Source: CAZHAX01 sp964530325
GTDB lineage: Bacteria > Chloroflexota > Anaerolineae > B4-G1
Length of the DNA: 17,535 nucleotides
Assembly: GCA_964530325.1 (NCBI GenBank)
Contig: CAZHAX010000032.1
Coordinates: forward strand, 1-17,535
Reading direction: 5' to 3'
The position numbers and the translations under genes were made by a program. Under the pieces are notes generated by a model. The model ran no database searches, was not told where the DNA came from, and saw nothing but the letters and a program-made list of their open reading frames with translations. Shown piece after piece: positions 15,932 to 17,535 of the stretch (its first letter is position 1; each line of letters begins with the position of its first letter).

Positions 15932-15947
15932 CGAGCGGCAGAGCCCC
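15916..15947 (+). other. Imperfect stem-loop spanning the stop codon
   Basis: An outer stem GGGGC (15916-15920) / GCCCC (15943-15947) and an inner stem TGCC (15924-15927) / GGCA (15937-15940) enclose a nine-base loop containing the TAG stop (15929-15931). Only TT follows, so it would be a weak terminator at best. The remaining gap to 16028 holds no clear promoter. Confidence 0.3.
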
Positions 15948-16016
15948 TTGATTCGCTGGCTGCCACGCGGAGGGGCATCGGCGGCCTGCGACGTGTGACT
16001 ATCAGGGGCCAAGTCG

Positions 16017-16021
16017 GGAGG
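16017..16021 (+). promoter_or_regulatory. Ribosome binding site for GT4 gene at 16029
   Basis: GGAGG within the purine-rich run GGGAGGGAGC lies seven bases before GTG 16029 and supports that non-ATG start. Confidence 0.65.
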
Positions 16022-16028
16022 GAGCAGC

Positions 16029-17207
16029 GTGAAGGTCTGTGTGCTGACGACCGCGTTTCCGCGCTGGCCGGGAGACGGGGAAGCGCCATTCGTCTGGGAG
16101 GCGGTGCGCGCTGTCAAGCGCCGGGGTGTTGAGGCCAGAGTCATAGCGATGCACAGTCCGGGTGCTCTCACTCGCGAGTGGATGGAGGGTGTCGAGATCA
16201 TCCGCCCACGATACTGGTGGCCCGAGAGGTGGGAGATGCTGCGGAGGGAGGGCGCCGCGGGGCTTCCTGCCGCCTTGCGGAAGCGTCCCTACGCCTTCGT
16301 GCAGCTGCTGCCGCTGGTGTTGCGCCACGCACAGGCTGCGGCGCGACTATGCCGCGACTGCGATCTGATACATGCTCATTGGACTCTGTCCGCGGGAGCG
16401 GCGCTACTGGCGCAGCGGACCCACCGTCGACCCGTGCTGGTGACGATGCACGGCAGTGACGTTCTGGATGTAGGGAAGCGGCCGGGCGGGGCGTGGCTCA
16501 CCAGGAGGATACTGCTTCGCTGTGATGGCATCACGGCCGTTAGCAGCGCTCTTGCGGCGGCTGCGGCTGCGATGGGGGTTCCGGCCGCTCGAATTCGCGT
16601 CATCTCCAACGGCGTCGACACGGAGCGATTCACACCGCTTGTGGGGAAGGGTCGCGACGGCATTGTTCTCTACGCGGGCTCGCTCATCGAGAGGAAGGGC
16701 GTACGGCATCTCCTTGCCGCCGCGCCAGCAGTCCTGCGCCGGTTTCCTTCCTACCGTCTGGTGATCCTCGGTGAGGGGCCCCAGCACGGGATCCTCAGGG
16801 ATCTGGCGGCCGCTCTGGGTGTTCTGGACTCGACAACGTTTGCTGGCCGCCAATCGCAGGACCAGGTTCGCGAGTGGATGCAGCGAGCAAGAGCCGTTGT
16901 GGTTCCTTCGCTGGAGGAGGCACAAGGCGTGGTCCTGCTGGAGGCCCTGGCATGCGGAACGCCCGTTGTAGCCAGCGGCGTGGATGGGATTCCGGAGGTG
17001 ATCGTTCCCGCTGTCGGTCGTCTCGTTCCCCCCGGCGAGCCGATGGCATTGTCTGAGGCCATCGTTCGTATCCTGGCAGACTCCTCGGAGTGGGCTGCCA
17101 TGAGTAAGAGGGCGCGCGAGCGGGCTGTGACCCACTACGACTGGGACCGAGTCGCCGGCCTGTACGTCTCGGAGTACGAGAGCGTGGCGCAGGTAGGCCA
17201 GCTATGA
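16029..17207 (+). CDS. GT4 family glycosyltransferase
   Basis: This 392-residue protein is of full typical length for a GT-B fold GT4 enzyme. The acceptor half has MKVCVLTTAFPRWPGDGEAP, IHAHWT (114-119) and TMHGSDVL (139-146). The donor half has ISNGVDTERF (192-201), YAGSLIERKG (215-224, with the conserved Lys 223) and an E-x7-E motif at E297/E305 in EEAQGVVLLEALACGTPVV. It resembles PimB-like and WcaL-like transferases and probably adds one sugar to the cytoplasmic lipid-linked glycan. It starts at GTG 16029 with a strong ribosome site. Its stop overlaps the next gene as ATGA (17204-17207). The donor sugar cannot be deduced. The 97-base gap upstream suggests either a separate unit or loose coupling to the lyase-fusion gene. 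Confidence 0.9.
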   Translation: MKVCVLTTAFPRWPGDGEAPFVWEAVRAVKRRGVEARVIAMHSPGALTREWMEGVEIIRPRYWWPERWEMLRREGAAGLPAALRKRPYAFVQLLPLVLRHAQAAARLCRDCDLIHAHWTLSAGAALLAQRTHRRPVLVTMHGSDVLDVGKRPGGAWLTRRILLRCDGITAVSSALAAAAAAMGVPAARIRVISNGVDTERFTPLVGKGRDGIVLYAGSLIERKGVRHLLAAAPAVLRRFPSYRLVILGEGPQHGILRDLAAALGVLDSTTFAGRQSQDQVREWMQRARAVVVPSLEEAQGVVLLEALACGTPVVASGVDGIPEVIVPAVGRLVPPGEPMALSEAIVRILADSSEWAAMSKRARERAVTHYDWDRVAGLYVSEYESVAQVGQL

Positions 17208-17535
17208 GCAAGCTGAGAGTCGGAGTGGACGCATTGGGCCTGCGGCCTGTCGGGGGCGCGCGCAACGCGACTATCGGGCTGCTGAAGGCGCTCGCGAGCG
17301 CCGATCAGGGGGTGGAGTACACTGTCTTCCTGAGCCGACGCGAGTCTGAGCTGGACCTCTTTGAGAATGTGCACAGCCGAGTCGTGCGGGGACTGGGAAC
17401 ACGTGTCCGCCTGCGCCTGTGGGCCCAGGCGTGCCTCCCAGTTCTGTTGAGGAGAGAGCGGGTCCAGCTGGTCCACTTCATGAAGAACCTCAGCGTGTTT
17501 GGCGCACCCAGCCCCAGCGTCGTCACGATCCTGGA
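17204..17535 (+). CDS. GT4-type glycosyltransferase, N-terminal part (3' truncated)
   Basis: The frame starts at ATG 17204 in an ATGA overlap with the preceding gene and stays open to the end of the window (110 codons visible). It begins MSKLRVGVDALGLRPVGGAR and continues to QLVHFMKNLSVFGAPSPSVV, followed by TILD. This is the usual N-terminal acceptor half of GT4 enzymes, in which an (L/V)HF strand is followed by a VVTIHD-like strand. The donor domain lies beyond the window, so assignment rests on the N-terminal half alone. It is probably co-translated with the upstream GT4 enzyme and acts in the same glycan pathway. Confidence 0.75.
   Translation, partial: MSKLRVGVDALGLRPVGGARNATIGLLKALASADQGVEYTVFLSRRESELDLFENVHSRVVRGLGTRVRLRLWAQACLPVLLRRERVQLVHFMKNLSVFGAPSPSVVTIL

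Noticed and set aside
15932..16028. Promoter before the GT4 gene at 16029
   Set aside because: A TTGATT at 15948-15953 has no -10-like hexamer at 16-18 bases, and the TGACTATC stretch lacks a -35.
16404..17135. 243-codon open frame on the - strand
   Set aside because: It is antisense to a clear GT4 gene with conserved motifs and has no recognisable domain or ribosome site.
1..17535. CRISPR array, tRNA, rRNA, insertion sequence or attachment site
   Set aside because: I saw no direct repeats of suitable length and spacing, no cloverleaf-like stretch, and no transposase or integrase motif. The window is almost fully coding.

Overview
The window is a GC-rich, densely packed block of 13 genes, all on the + strand, for cell-surface polysaccharide or glycoconjugate synthesis. 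Two of them are cut by the window edges. No tRNA, rRNA, CRISPR array, transposase or phage gene was seen. The best guess for the host is a Chloroflexota (Anaerolineae-like) bacterium. The reasons are the style of the glycosyltransferases and large GT-C-like membrane proteins, and a secreted protein ending in an LPIAMK-type tail, which I associate with that phylum from memory. No marker gene is present, so this stays an inference.

Region 1 (1-8112) holds seven genes: the C-terminal part of a GT4 glycosyltransferase; a GT2 enzyme with an inserted beta-rich domain; a GT4 enzyme that appears to carry a related insertion; a GT-C-like integral membrane protein; two SAM-dependent methyltransferases (one with an N-terminal zinc ribbon); and a second, uninterrupted GT2 enzyme. 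Two junctions are 4-bp start/stop overlaps (1/2 and 6/7), which suggests translational coupling. The junctions after genes 3, 4 and 5 instead carry GC-rich stem-loops at the stop codon.

Region 2 (8113-9899) is a monocistronic-looking unit. A plausible sigma-70 promoter (8230-8258) precedes a secreted multi-domain beta-sandwich protein of CarboxypepD_reg-like repeats, and a textbook intrinsic terminator (9867-9898) ends it.

Region 3 (9971-15931) starts with a near-consensus extended -10 promoter. It drives three genes joined by 4-bp overlaps (ATGA, then TTGA): a DPM1-like polyprenyl-phosphate sugar synthase; an 823-residue membrane protein with a lipobox-like N-terminus, a beta-sandwich and a GT-C-like core; and a multi-spanning membrane protein fused to a heparinase II/III-like lyase domain. 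I read these as a candidate module: make a lipid-linked sugar, transfer it outside the membrane, then trim or release the glycan. This is the most interesting system in the window.

Region 4 (16029-17535) has two more GT4 glycosyltransferases joined by an ATGA overlap; the second runs off the end. No Wzx flippase, Wzy polymerase or ABC exporter lies inside the window, so the export machinery must be elsewhere or is not of those types.
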